The position numbers were made by a program, and so were the translations under genes. Below are positions 1 through 9,054 of a stretch of DNA of 39,545 bases, in pieces (the stretch's first letter is position 1; each line of letters begins with the position of its first letter). The stretch is taken from IMG/VR virus record IMGVR_UViG_3300042383_000031, positions 1-39,545 of that record. One strand, given 5' to 3'. Source of the stretch: a virus. The notes under the pieces were generated by a model. It searched no databases, was not told where the DNA came from, and saw only the letters and a program-made list of their open reading frames with translations.

Positions 1-127
1 CTTGTTCCTTTATTAATCTGGTCAGAATAACCAGGAAATGCGCTAGCAGAATCTCTGCGGATTAATGCTTGAATGTCATCAGTTGTTGTAGTGCCAGCAA
101 AGATACCCTGAGACCATGCGTCCAAAC
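1..127. repeat. Terminal direct repeat, left copy (circular overlap)
   Basis: These 127 bases are identical to the last 127 of the window. An overlap of exactly 127 is a commonly used assembler k-mer length, so this is best read as the overlap of a circular contig rather than a true phage terminal repeat. It lies inside a coding sequence, and joining the ends restores one open frame. Confidence 0.95.
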
Positions 128-557
128 TTCTCTGTGAGTAGGACATGCCAAAAGCATCAGCATACTCTTTAAGACTTTGTACACTACCTAATGTAGAGCC
201 ACCAATTGGCTTTCCTTTAGCAGCAATAAGAGCATTAAGGTCTAGTTGTGTATCGCTAAGTCCTTTAAGATATGCATTCTCTAGGGTAGCATCATCTACA
301 ACTACACCTTTTGCAGCAAGTCTTTTCTTCTGCTCTAACTTATATGATTCAAGTTCTTGAGCGTATACACCAGGCTGTGAAGCCTTCTTCTTTTGACGGG
401 TCTGTGCATTAGAAGTAAGATTTCTATAGTAACTAGTTTTGTAATACTCTAACTCTGCGTCAGTTGTATTGCCAGCCTTCCATAGGTCAAATACCTTTTT
501 AAGTTCTGGAAACTGTTTAATTAAATCAGCGGTAATACCAAATGCTGTCTCTGCCAT
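1..557 (-). CDS. Putative virion protein, N-terminal part (continues across the circular join)
   Basis: The start is ATG at 557, with a strong AGGAGG ribosome site just upstream. The frame is open to base 1 and continues at 39418 down to the stop at 39160, giving 271 aa in all (MAETAFGITADL... at the N-terminus). It follows the 234-aa gene by one base, which suggests coupling. The protein is hydrophilic, rich in Lys, Tyr and Ala and mostly helical in character, and I see no catalytic motif. It lies between a giant virion protein and the LysM/Ala-rich protein, both upstream of the scaffold and capsid genes, so an internal or head-associated structural role is inferred from position only. I do not recognise the family. 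Confidence 0.85.
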   Translation of the reverse strand, partial: MAETAFGITADLIKQFPELKKVFDLWKAGNTTDAELEYYKTSYYRNLTSNAQTRQKKKASQPGVYAQELESYKLEQKKRLAAKGVVVDDATLENAYLKGLSDTQLDLNALIAAKGKPIGGSTLGSVQSLKEYADAFGMSYSQRSLDAWSQGIFAGTTTTDDIQALIRRDSASAFPGYSDQINKGT

Positions 558-558
558 A

Positions 559-1263
559 TTAGCCTCCTAATCCTGATAGGAAGTCGGCAAAGTCAAGACT
601 CTGCTTCTCCGCTAAATCTTGTGGGGCCTTTTCTTCTACACTCTTCTTAATTAAGGCTTGGGCTTTTTCTTTAGTATATCCAGGCTTGGTTTCTGTAACA
701 GTTTTACCGCCAACTTTCTTGGTGGTTGTAATTGTTCCAGCATCAATCATTCCCTGAATAGCAGTATAGAATTCTTTGTTCTCGCTATCTGTAGCCTTAC
801 GGCCAAGAACGCTTTTAAGTGTATCGTCAATCAGAGATTGAATCTCTTCTGGCTGGAATAGATACTTCTGTACAGATACCTTAGGCTTATTACTATCACC
901 AACACCCTGGTTCTTAGCATACCATTGTAGGTATTGCTCAGGAGTTATTTGACGAGCACCTTTAGATTTCTGATACCAGTCACCTGCACCATCAACTGCT
1001 AACTCATAGATTGCTGCAGCCTTAAGTGGGTCAACACTACCATAACCATACTTCTGAAGAGTTCTAATCCAGTTAGCCTCAACCGCTGGGTCAGTATAAT
1101 AACTAGACTTCAAGTCGGTAACCGATGCAGTAGAGGACTCTATAGTAAGTTTTTGTCCAGTCTTCTTCATCGTAATGGTCTTTGTTTTACCTGGACCAAC
1201 GTAGACTTTTCCAGCAGTAGAACCCGTGCTGCCACCTCTTAATTTATTTAATGCGTCACTCAC
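559..1263 (-). CDS. Unknown late-operon protein, 234 aa
   Basis: GTG start at 1263, two bases beyond the stop of the 1560-aa gene, so it is probably translationally coupled. The N-terminal ~50 residues are rich in Gly, Ser, Thr and Lys and look flexible. The rest is helical and charged, with two segments (about 65-115 and 130-225) of YxQWY- and EEIQSLIDDTLK-type character and a C-terminus ending in FLSGLGG. No enzyme motif, signal peptide or membrane segment is visible. It is likely a virion-associated partner of the large protein upstream and of the 271-aa protein downstream. The function is unknown. Confidence 0.85.
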   Translation of the reverse strand: MSDALNKLRGGSTGSTAGKVYVGPGKTKTITMKKTGQKLTIESSTASVTDLKSSYYTDPAVEANWIRTLQKYGYGSVDPLKAAAIYELAVDGAGDWYQKSKGARQITPEQYLQWYAKNQGVGDSNKPKVSVQKYLFQPEEIQSLIDDTLKSVLGRKATDSENKEFYTAIQGMIDAGTITTTKKVGGKTVTETKPGYTKEKAQALIKKSVEEKAPQDLAEKQSLDFADFLSGLGG

Positions 1264-1264
1264 A

Positions 1265-4200
1265 CTACAAGCCTTTCGTCAAGTCATCATTTTCAAGAAT
1301 ACGATTGTATACTCTACTGAATGATATATATTCATCTAATAATCCACCAGTAAATGTGTCCCACATTTCCTTGATGTCTTGATTTTCTACTGCGTTAATA
1401 GACTTGCTACCTCTAGTTGCAAGAATACTACGGACATAATCTCTACCTTCTAGATAGTCAGACATGCCCTGAAGGTCTGCTCTACCTGAAACTCTAGGGT
1501 CAGATATAATTTCTTTAGCAAACTTTAGAAAGTTGTATACCTTTTGAGTATCAATCTTGCCACGAATCTCAGCCCATTCTGGGTTCTCTTGGCTAAGTTC
1601 ATCAATGAATTGACGCTTACGTTCAGCCAAATCCTCGGCAGCCTTAACATTTAGGCTAGGTAATCCTCTTCCAATACGCTCAGCCTCAAGGATATCCATA
1701 CCTTTGTTGTAGGTAATCCAACCTTTTTCTGCCTGAGTAGAAGCAATTGCATCATATGGGTCCTGTGATTCACGGAACTTCTTTGTGCTTCCAGGAGCAA
1801 CTGGTGTACCACGCTGGCTTTGATATACGCTAGGTGAAAATTCACCAGCATTAGCATCGCCTACAATGAACCAACCATACTCTGGATTCTTAGCAATCAA
1901 GTCAGATAGTTCACGAGAACGTTTCTCTGCCTCAATTGTAGCAGCAATACCAGTATTGTTCTTAGATAGACTTGTAGAGAATATAAAGTATTCGTCTCCA
2001 TATGTATCATAGAACTTCTGAGATGCATTCTCAGGGTCTTCTTCACGAAGTCTGTGCCACTCATCGATATAGAACTGATAAGGAGAACGAGTATTTGTAG
2101 CGAAAGGTAGGGTTAGTTTAGCCGCTGCTTCTAAAGCAAGGATTTGTTTAACCTTAGTATCAATCTCTTTTGCTGTAGGTGTAGTCTCACGAAGTCCGTT
2201 ATCATATCTATGGTTTTCTTCCATAGCAATAAGAACAGTTAGATTACGACGTGTTGCATCATTGTTATCAAATAGAGACCAGATACGCTTAGCGCCTGAG
2301 TTCTGAACTAACAAGTCTTTTGTAAATTCACCTGGTGTTGTACCAGTTGGACCATAAGGTAGGATTTCTTTTACTAAAGCAAGTCGTTCTGCATCTGGAA
2401 CAGCCTTAATAAAGAATGAAGTTCCGATTTGAACGAACCATCCAGCACCTGGATTCCACCATTGGTTACCCTGGAATAGTAAGTCAAGGCTTGTTTTAGG
2501 AATAGCCATTGGTCTTTCAACCTTACCAAATGACATACGCTTAACCCATTCACCAGGAATGTTAATGTATGTTTTACCATCTCGTTCTTCAGTAATACCA
2601 AGACGCTCAGGTGAGTTATAAACTATATCCATCTTACGGAAAACAGTTGGGTCATTAACTACGATACGGCTCCACTTTTCAGCCACATCACCAAATGCTC
2701 CGAAGAATGGGAATGCATAACGCATTGTGTATGCTGCATCTATACGCTCTGATGTATCATAGACTGTACGGCGTAGTTCTGCTCTAGCCCATTGGCGAGC
2801 ATTGTTCTCTAATTTGCGTATATACTCTGGCGGAATTGTATCACCAGGATATGTATCTATAGCATTGCGTACAAGTGAATCCATACGTTTACGATAGAAG
2901 TCTACGAATAATGGTTGACGAACTAGGTTTGTCTCAGGGATTTCACCGAAGTATTTGTAGAACTTATCACGGATTCCAGAAGCATATCGTATTGCTTGGT
3001 GTGTTCCATTAGCAGCACCTACCTGAGCAGCGTTAACCGCTGGGTAGTTTAGTGTATCTGTGCCAAAAGTCTTCTTAATATCATCATATGTAACCTTGCG
3101 AGTCTTGGCTATCTCTTTAAGACTTGAAGCCCATGAAGGAAATAGTTCATCTATGTTATCCATGTTTGCTTCTGCAATAGCACGGGCATCTCTACCCATA
3201 GCAAGGACACGCATAATCTTACGGCCCTCATCGGTCTTCAGTAAGAAGTATTCAGCCTCATTAATAACCTGTTCTCTTGGCTTATTCTGCAAAAGAATCT
3301 GGGTAATCTTAGAGTTACGCACCTGTCGGTTTACAACTCGCTCATATGCTTGCGCCCAGTTAGGGTCATCGCCACGAATGACTACGAAATCTCCAGTTGT
3401 CTCGAATACATTGTTTAATTTGTTACGAGTATTGGAAAGATGGTCATCTACAATACGAGCAGACTCAGCAATAAACTTCTTCTTGATAAACTCAGCCTGT
3501 TCAGGTCCAGCACCTAGGGCATCTTGGTATGTTATACCATCGATTGTTCTAAGGCCTAAACCAAACTTATCTTTTACCTCTGTTTTACCAGCAAGCATGT
3601 TATCAATATCAACGATTTGAGCATCGATTAGGTCTGGGTCATCAGCCAAATCTCTCATGGCATCTAGTTCGTCTCTATGTGCCTGGAGTTTGACATCGTC
3701 ACTCCATTGATACATATCTTCAAGGGACGCATCTTTAAACCTATTGTTAAACATCTTGCGGCTTGACTCTCGTAAGCCAGCAACAAGGGCTAACGGACCA
3801 GTTGTTGTTATGATACGAAGGAATCCTTCACTAACGTTACGAACTGGGTAACCAATACGTGCAAGAACCTCAAACTTGATAAGAGAATCTAGGCCATCAA
3901 TTAAATCTACAGCGCCAGCCCTAGTCTTATAGTATACGCCTACCTTTTCGGAACGGCGTGCTCTAGATAATCTGTTTAATGCGTTGTACATTGTATCGAT
4001 ATCAAGAACTGGCAGTTGTTTTACCAACTGAGTCTCATTCAAAGGTAGTGGGATGATGTACTTAAGGTCTTCAGAGCCAAGAACTGGGGTAGTTTTTGCA
4101 CCAACTGGTACAACTCTACCATCATCTAGTGTCTTTGTTGCTCCAGTGTAGGCACGCTCACGGATAATGTTATGCGCCTTAGAACGTCCACCAGCAAATA

Positions 4201-5947
4201 GCCCCCATGCTGCACGAACATCTGACTCATCAAATCCAAATTGCTTTGCTACAGTATTAAATAGTTCTTGTTCAATCTTCTGGAAAGCATTAGCACGCTC
4301 AGCAGCATTTGTTGCTGCAGTGTATTCATTGAATAGTTCTTGCTTGCGTTGAACCGTAAATTGAGCCTTCTTTAAATCATCTTCTAAACTTTTAATTTCA
4401 TTCTTAAGAAGTTTAACCTCGTCTGGAGCAAGAGTCTGAGTATTAAGTCTGTTCTTTGCTATGTTAATCTGGGTAGCGTAGGCTTCTTCTTGACGACCAG
4501 CAATACCACGAACACGGCTAAGCATGTTATCTACGGTTTGAACTGATTGATTGTCAGTAAAGTCAATCCATCCACGAGGACGTTTGTAGAAAAATCCTGT
4601 TAAAACTCGAACTGGTGCGCCAGCAGCGCCTGCTCTAAGGTCAATAAATTTTTGTCCTAGACCATAACCAAATGTCTTTTTATCTCCACCAAGTGCTTGG
4701 CGAACTGCAGACATTTTATTAAATTGTGGTATACGTGTTGGGTCAAGGATTGCTTCTGCACTTAACTTCATGTGAAGTTGACGAAGTTCATCCTCATAAA
4801 GCGCTGCATTCTCTACAGCCTTCTCTAAATCGGGACCCTTGTTGACAAGGTCCATAGTAAGTTGACCAGTTGCCTTGTCTAATCCTGCACCAAAAAACTT
4901 TGCGGCAGTAACCTCATCTTGCAAGTTACCAATCTTAACAGCAATATCGCGGCTGGAAGCCATAAGTCTTGTGCCAGCATCAGCATCACCCATAGCCATC
5001 TTAACAATGTCTGCTTTAGTAGAATGACGTAACGCTACATCTTCAATTTTGTTAGCATCTGCTAGGATATCTGCAAAAGAAGCAGGGTTTGCTGACTCAC
5101 GGATAGCCTTGACTCGGAATAAATCCGTAGCATCCATGCCATCAGTCTTAGTGATAAAGTCATTAAATGTTGCTTTTACTTTATTAGCCCTGAATCCAGT
5201 CTTTTCCCCAGTGAGGATAGCATTAAGTTCGTTAAGTCCCTTTACGGAATAGTTAATGGCCTTATAGCCCTTTACTATTTTACCACCAACGATAGTTGGG
5301 TCGAGAACAAATCGGGATACTACGTCAGTACCAAATGATGTGTATCGACCTACAAGTTGTTCTCTAAATGCTTTTTCTGCTTGTTGCTTATCAAAGATAT
5401 TAAAATCATTTGCAGCAAAAAGAATGTGGTCCTGTAGGAACTTATCTGCACCAGACAGTTTTCCAAAACTTACAGTCTTTGCTATACCAGAAAATACGTT
5501 TTCAATTTCATCTAATGGTCTTCCTAAAATTGTACGCTGGATTGAACGACCAGTAGAAATATCACGAGACTTATCCCAAGCCTCTTTAATATTATTGAAA
5601 GAAAAATCATCCTTGTAGATAGGATTGTTTTTCTCTGGTAGTGTAAGTCCAAATGAAACTGTCTGAGTTGTAAAGTTGTAGGCTTTTTCTAAACCAATGA
5701 ATACTTTACCCCAGAATCCTGGTTCTTCTTTAGGAGTATTAGGAGTCTTTGTATTATAAGACGCAACCGCTTCAGCCCTACTTTTAGGTGGAGTAGACTT
5801 ACCCATATCTAATGGCAGAGCCATAGATGAGTTAACATTCCATCCAGCATAGTAAGTGTTGAACGCACCCATTGTGTCAAAGGCAGAAGGATTTTTAGAT
5901 TTCTGCAAATCTTGATACGCTTTTTGCGCGGCTTCTCTTTCGCTCAT
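1265..5947 (-). CDS. Giant virion protein (putative internal/ejection protein), 1560 aa
   Basis: This is the largest gene in the genome. Its ATG overlaps the preceding stop as ATGA. The product is soluble, charged and largely helical. It has a coiled segment near residues 480-560, a middle section with RIGYPVRNVSEG (about 690), and an aromatic block around residues 1080-1200 with YAFPFFGAFGDVAEKWSR and a QWWNPGAGW-like stretch. I found no obvious lysozyme, polymerase or protease motif. Lying between the portal/peptidase genes and the capsid genes, it is most simply an internal virion or ejection protein, or a structural scaffold specific to this phage group. A tape-measure role is unlikely because the tail module looks podovirus-like. 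The role is inferred from size and position. Confidence 0.8.
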   Translation of the reverse strand: MSEREAAQKAYQDLQKSKNPSAFDTMGAFNTYYAGWNVNSSMALPLDMGKSTPPKSRAEAVASYNTKTPNTPKEEPGFWGKVFIGLEKAYNFTTQTVSFGLTLPEKNNPIYKDDFSFNNIKEAWDKSRDISTGRSIQRTILGRPLDEIENVFSGIAKTVSFGKLSGADKFLQDHILFAANDFNIFDKQQAEKAFREQLVGRYTSFGTDVVSRFVLDPTIVGGKIVKGYKAINYSVKGLNELNAILTGEKTGFRANKVKATFNDFITKTDGMDATDLFRVKAIRESANPASFADILADANKIEDVALRHSTKADIVKMAMGDADAGTRLMASSRDIAVKIGNLQDEVTAAKFFGAGLDKATGQLTMDLVNKGPDLEKAVENAALYEDELRQLHMKLSAEAILDPTRIPQFNKMSAVRQALGGDKKTFGYGLGQKFIDLRAGAAGAPVRVLTGFFYKRPRGWIDFTDNQSVQTVDNMLSRVRGIAGRQEEAYATQINIAKNRLNTQTLAPDEVKLLKNEIKSLEDDLKKAQFTVQRKQELFNEYTAATNAAERANAFQKIEQELFNTVAKQFGFDESDVRAAWGLFAGGRSKAHNIIRERAYTGATKTLDDGRVVPVGAKTTPVLGSEDLKYIIPLPLNETQLVKQLPVLDIDTMYNALNRLSRARRSEKVGVYYKTRAGAVDLIDGLDSLIKFEVLARIGYPVRNVSEGFLRIITTTGPLALVAGLRESSRKMFNNRFKDASLEDMYQWSDDVKLQAHRDELDAMRDLADDPDLIDAQIVDIDNMLAGKTEVKDKFGLGLRTIDGITYQDALGAGPEQAEFIKKKFIAESARIVDDHLSNTRNKLNNVFETTGDFVVIRGDDPNWAQAYERVVNRQVRNSKITQILLQNKPREQVINEAEYFLLKTDEGRKIMRVLAMGRDARAIAEANMDNIDELFPSWASSLKEIAKTRKVTYDDIKKTFGTDTLNYPAVNAAQVGAANGTHQAIRYASGIRDKFYKYFGEIPETNLVRQPLFVDFYRKRMDSLVRNAIDTYPGDTIPPEYIRKLENNARQWARAELRRTVYDTSERIDAAYTMRYAFPFFGAFGDVAEKWSRIVVNDPTVFRKMDIVYNSPERLGITEERDGKTYINIPGEWVKRMSFGKVERPMAIPKTSLDLLFQGNQWWNPGAGWFVQIGTSFFIKAVPDAERLALVKEILPYGPTGTTPGEFTKDLLVQNSGAKRIWSLFDNNDATRRNLTVLIAMEENHRYDNGLRETTPTAKEIDTKVKQILALEAAAKLTLPFATNTRSPYQFYIDEWHRLREEDPENASQKFYDTYGDEYFIFSTSLSKNNTGIAATIEAEKRSRELSDLIAKNPEYGWFIVGDANAGEFSPSVYQSQRGTPVAPGSTKKFRESQDPYDAIASTQAEKGWITYNKGMDILEAERIGRGLPSLNVKAAEDLAERKRQFIDELSQENPEWAEIRGKIDTQKVYNFLKFAKEIISDPRVSGRADLQGMSDYLEGRDYVRSILATRGSKSINAVENQDIKEMWDTFTGGLLDEYISFSRVYNRILENDDLTKGL

Positions 5948-6399
5948 AGCAGATTAGCCCTTAAAATTCTCACATAATTACGGAATGCTTGTGATGAATT
6001 TGGGCTTTGTGCTGCGACCTCCAGGGCTGGTAAGTAGGATAATAGTCTTTGTTTATCAGAATCTGTATCTGTACTAGTTGGCAACATTAAAGCCTCTGTT
6101 CCAGCACCAGCACCAAGTGCTGCGCCGTCAGTTACTGGCACATCTGGTTGCTCTGATGGAGCACTAAGAGGTGTCACTTGTGGCATAGAGTCAATTGGAT
6201 TCATCAAAGGAGCAGAAACATTGCCAGCCATTGGTGCTGCTTGTTGCTGTTGCATCATTGCCTGACCTTGTCCATAACCCAAACCTGAATAATATTTTGC
6301 GGATTGTGTACCGCTTTGTCCGTTTCCGCCAGTTGCAGATACATTAGCAGGATTATTTTGTGGAGCCGTTGGGCGGTAGCCGCCTCTGTTCTCTGCCAT
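5944..6399 (-). CDS. Low-complexity Gln/Pro/Ala-rich protein, 151 aa
   Basis: ATG at 6399 with a GGAGGAAATA ribosome site. The first ~120 residues are low complexity (Asn, Gln, Pro, Ala, Gly), with a run of five Met/Gln residues and repeated Pro-containing segments. Only the last ~35 residues (LLSYLPALEVAAQSPNSSQA onward) look like a folded helical tail. It overlaps the giant gene by four bases. Its place after the Ntn peptidase and before the giant protein suggests an accessory assembly or virion protein, possibly a flexible linker or a protease substrate. No family is recognised. Confidence 0.8.
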   Translation of the reverse strand: MAENRGGYRPTAPQNNPANVSATGGNGQSGTQSAKYYSGLGYGQGQAMMQQQQAAPMAGNVSAPLMNPIDSMPQVTPLSAPSEQPDVPVTDGAALGAGAGTEALMLPTSTDTDSDKQRLLSYLPALEVAAQSPNSSQAFRNYVRILRANLL

Positions 6400-6408
6400 T
6401 ATTTCCTC

Positions 6409-6978
6409 CTACTTAGAATATTGTATTTTAGTAACTATTGGTCCACCTGTATAGATGTCCCATTTAGTTGATATACTTATCGCTTTTTTAATAATTTTTT
6501 CTGCTTGTATTGCAGTTTCAACCCTGTCAACTCTAAGTGCTTCCATAACACCAATAGCGATGTCCCCACCGCTACCAGAGTAATAGATACCGCGAACATC
6601 ACGGTCCCAAGAGTAATCCTCAAAAATAGGATAAATGATTCCGCGAATGCTAATAAGAAATTGTGAATCATGCGCTGCTGCATCGCCATCTTCTTTCATG
6701 TCGTAACCTGCATCGATAAACAGTTTACGCATGGCAGGTATAAATTTCTTGGTTACAAATAAATCTAGATTTTCGCCTGCTCCTGGTCTCGGTGCTTTCC
6801 ACCCATATTGTAATAGATTTGAGCCTCGACCTGCGCCAGAGCCTGCAATTAATATTCCGTTGTTCTCAACAATCTTTGGCGTAGCCATATCAATTGGACG
6901 ACCAGAATCATCTGAAGAGCGTGAGTCGCATCCAATGACAGACCAGCCGTCGCCTTGAATAGCAGCAAGTGTTGTCAT
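6409..6978 (-). CDS. Proteasome beta/HslV-like Ntn-hydrolase peptidase
   Basis: 189 aa with ATG at 6978. After removal of Met the N-terminal residue would be Thr2, the nucleophile position in T1-family proteases (MTTLAAIQGDG...). Counting from that Thr, Asp (in IGCDSR) falls at 17 and Lys (in ATPKIVENNG) at 34. These correspond to the Thr1-Asp17-Lys33 centre of proteasome beta and HslV subunits. A GSGGDIAIG segment at residues 135-143 matches the conserved GSG turn. The gene sits between portal and structural genes, where phages usually encode the prohead maturation protease, and no other capsid protease is visible. The family call is strong; the maturation role is inferred. Confidence 0.8.
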   Translation of the reverse strand: MTTLAAIQGDGWSVIGCDSRSSDDSGRPIDMATPKIVENNGILIAGSGAGRGSNLLQYGWKAPRPGAGENLDLFVTKKFIPAMRKLFIDAGYDMKEDGDAAAHDSQFLISIRGIIYPIFEDYSWDRDVRGIYYSGSGGDIAIGVMEALRVDRVETAIQAEKIIKKAISISTKWDIYTGGPIVTKIQYSK

Positions 6979-6993
6979 TGTCCCCTCCCACCA

Positions 6994-8760
6994 CTATCGT
7001 CTACGAATTGTTCTTACGCTTGCGTTTGCCTGTCCTCCACCAGTTAGACTTGACAATAAACTTTGTACGTCAGGTGGTGCTGCTGGTGGCATTTCCATTG
7101 GAGATGGACCTCCTACTGGAGAGGAGGGAGCAGGGGACGGTTGCTCAACCTGAGGTGCTACTCCAGCAGGAGGAACTTGTTCTTTAGGTGCGAATGTTTG
7201 TTCAATCGCATCTTCGATAGCCTGTCCCTTTTGTCGTGATTTAATCACTGCGGCAATTTTAGTTACAACTTCAGATGGGTCTTGTCCTTGTGTTGCCATC
7301 TGTGGGATTGCCTGAGTGTATGCTTGGAGTGAAGCAAGAAGCGCATTGCGCATATCTTCAACTTCAATCTTCTCTTGCTCTGCGCTAACATTAACATTAA
7401 ATGGAAGTTCACGCATTGCCATATCCTTGGAGATAAGTTTACCACCAAGAGCCTGAAGCATAAATATAAGACCTTGTGCTGGGTTCAAACCTGCAAGCAT
7501 ACCATATCTAACATCAGCGGAGTAATCTCCCTTGATGTCCTTGCTTGGTTTGTATTCTAATGCGTATGGAGAACCAGCATCTACACCGCGAATTGTCTTT
7601 TGTACATCAAAAATTGTTTCGTCTAGTTCAAAACACAGACGGATTACATCTCGAAGAGCCGTCGCAAATATTGCTTGCGCACTCTTGACCTGAGTATCAA
7701 ATGCTCCCATAAGTGCCTGGACGCCTTGACCCGTAACGATAGACGCATTAACGTTACCTGTTCGTCCTTCTGGGTATCGAGCACCAATTCGGAGTTCTTG
7801 ATTGAGCAAGTTTTGTTCTGTGAACGCTCCTTGCGGAATGTTAAGTTCAACTCTTCGTACTCCTGCAGGGCTGTTTGTTCGGATAACTGAATCTCCGCCA
7901 AGTTGTAGTTCTTGTACATCCATTGGTACGACGATAGGAGACTGAACAGATTTTTCAGCCGCTTCCATAGCAAGCATAGCAAAACGATTGCGAAGCAACT
8001 GGATACCAATAACATCATCAAACTGTCCACGCATCTCTCCATCGATAGTAGGTCGCTTAGCAATAACGACCATCATCTTACCAACTGGGTTTTTAGCACG
8101 AGAAAGAACTAGGTTCTCACGGCTTGGTACATATACTAAAGATTGGTCTTTATCGTAGTAACGAACAATTTCAACTATGGTGTTGGTGTCTTTTTTGAAA
8201 CCTGAGCGACCAAGTAATTCAACTTCGTATTCAGGGAATTGAGCAGCCAACTCTCCAAGAGTTAGTGAGTATATCTTAGCAAAAGATATGCATCGTCCGT
8301 AGCGGTCAAACTCAGGATAAGCCATCCGAGGGTTTTCTACGCGGATACGAGGCATCTTTTCTTCGTCATCCATTTCAATAATGAATGGGACGAAACCATA
8401 GGTTACATAATAGTCAGCACCTGTATACATGCTAACTTGCAAATCTGAGTGATTAAAATAGTTTGATGCAATACGTGTACGATTGTCAGCAAACTTACGA
8501 GCACGGTCATTAACCTGTGAGGCGCTAGAGCAGTTAATTGCAGGTAGCGGAGCCATAACCTCAGAAAGGTCACGGGCTACGATGTCAATAAAGTTTGCTA
8601 CTACGTTTGAGTCTACGCCCTCAGGGAAGAAGTCTGGGTATACTTCAGCAATCTTGCCTTGGCGCACAGAAAGAATATCACCAGCACGAGCATCACGCTC
8701 TGATGCACGGTACTTCAGAGAAGAAACTCGTGCAGCAATCTGTTCAATATTAAGTGCCAT
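6994..8760 (-). CDS. Portal protein
   Basis: 588 aa, ATG at 8760. It lies two genes after TerL, the usual portal position. The sequence has portal character: an N-terminal helical region (FIDIVARDLSEVMAPLPAIN), a wing with aromatic residues and acidic turns (YYVTYGFVPFIIEMDDEE, IRVENPRMAYPEFDRYGR), a helical stem/crown region around residues 350-480, and a Pro/Gln/Ala-rich disordered C-terminal tail (about 520-588). In the virion it would form the dodecameric ring at the capsid vertex through which DNA is packaged and ejected and to which TerL docks. The call rests on position, length and general character rather than a diagnostic motif. Confidence 0.82.
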   Translation of the reverse strand: MALNIEQIAARVSSLKYRASERDARAGDILSVRQGKIAEVYPDFFPEGVDSNVVANFIDIVARDLSEVMAPLPAINCSSASQVNDRARKFADNRTRIASNYFNHSDLQVSMYTGADYYVTYGFVPFIIEMDDEEKMPRIRVENPRMAYPEFDRYGRCISFAKIYSLTLGELAAQFPEYEVELLGRSGFKKDTNTIVEIVRYYDKDQSLVYVPSRENLVLSRAKNPVGKMMVVIAKRPTIDGEMRGQFDDVIGIQLLRNRFAMLAMEAAEKSVQSPIVVPMDVQELQLGGDSVIRTNSPAGVRRVELNIPQGAFTEQNLLNQELRIGARYPEGRTGNVNASIVTGQGVQALMGAFDTQVKSAQAIFATALRDVIRLCFELDETIFDVQKTIRGVDAGSPYALEYKPSKDIKGDYSADVRYGMLAGLNPAQGLIFMLQALGGKLISKDMAMRELPFNVNVSAEQEKIEVEDMRNALLASLQAYTQAIPQMATQGQDPSEVVTKIAAVIKSRQKGQAIEDAIEQTFAPKEQVPPAGVAPQVEQPSPAPSSPVGGPSPMEMPPAAPPDVQSLLSSLTGGGQANASVRTIRRR

Positions 8761-8789
8761 TTATATCCTAACGTAGATTTAAAAAAAAA

Positions 8790-9044
8790 TTAAAAAATGC
8801 CCTGGTTACGGTATATTTTATTTACTTCTTTGTTGCCAATACCACCTTTAGAAATTGTAGGTTTTTTTGCACCTGGCTGGGCATTTGTAAGTTTTGGCAT
8901 ATATGGCTTATTTGCAACAGGTTTCTTTGTCATAAACTCTATTACAGGTTTTTTTGCACCTGGAGTGTCAGGTGTAAATTTCGGCATTTGTGCTAGTTTA
9001 CTTTTACTTCCAACAGGTGATTTTATTGGTTTTTTTATTTGCAT
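8790..9044 (-). CDS. Small basic Lys/Pro-rich protein, 84 aa
   Basis: I choose ATG at 9044 because AAGGA lies seven bases upstream. A longer form from ATG 9062, overlapping the TerL stop, is possible. The protein is highly basic and built from imperfect repeats of the type PGAKKP-(V/T)-I and KKPVANKPYMPKL, with no cysteines and no hydrophobic core. It lies between TerL and portal. It could be a DNA-binding packaging accessory or a small head protein. No separate small terminase is present nearby, but nothing in the sequence itself indicates that role. The gene is followed by a short T-rich stretch before the portal gene. Confidence 0.75.
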   Translation of the reverse strand: MQIKKPIKSPVGSKSKLAQMPKFTPDTPGAKKPVIEFMTKKPVANKPYMPKLTNAQPGAKKPTISKGGIGNKEVNKIYRNQGIF

Positions 9045-9054
9045 TTTATTTTCC

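Noticed and set aside
3060-3620. 186-aa frame on the plus strand
   Set aside because: It is fully antisense to the 1560-aa gene, has no ribosome site, and its composition (Ser/Leu/Arg-rich) is typical of a shadow frame.
7644-8063. 139-aa minus-strand frame inside the portal gene
   Set aside because: Overlaps the portal gene in another frame; Leu/Arg-rich shadow without start signals.
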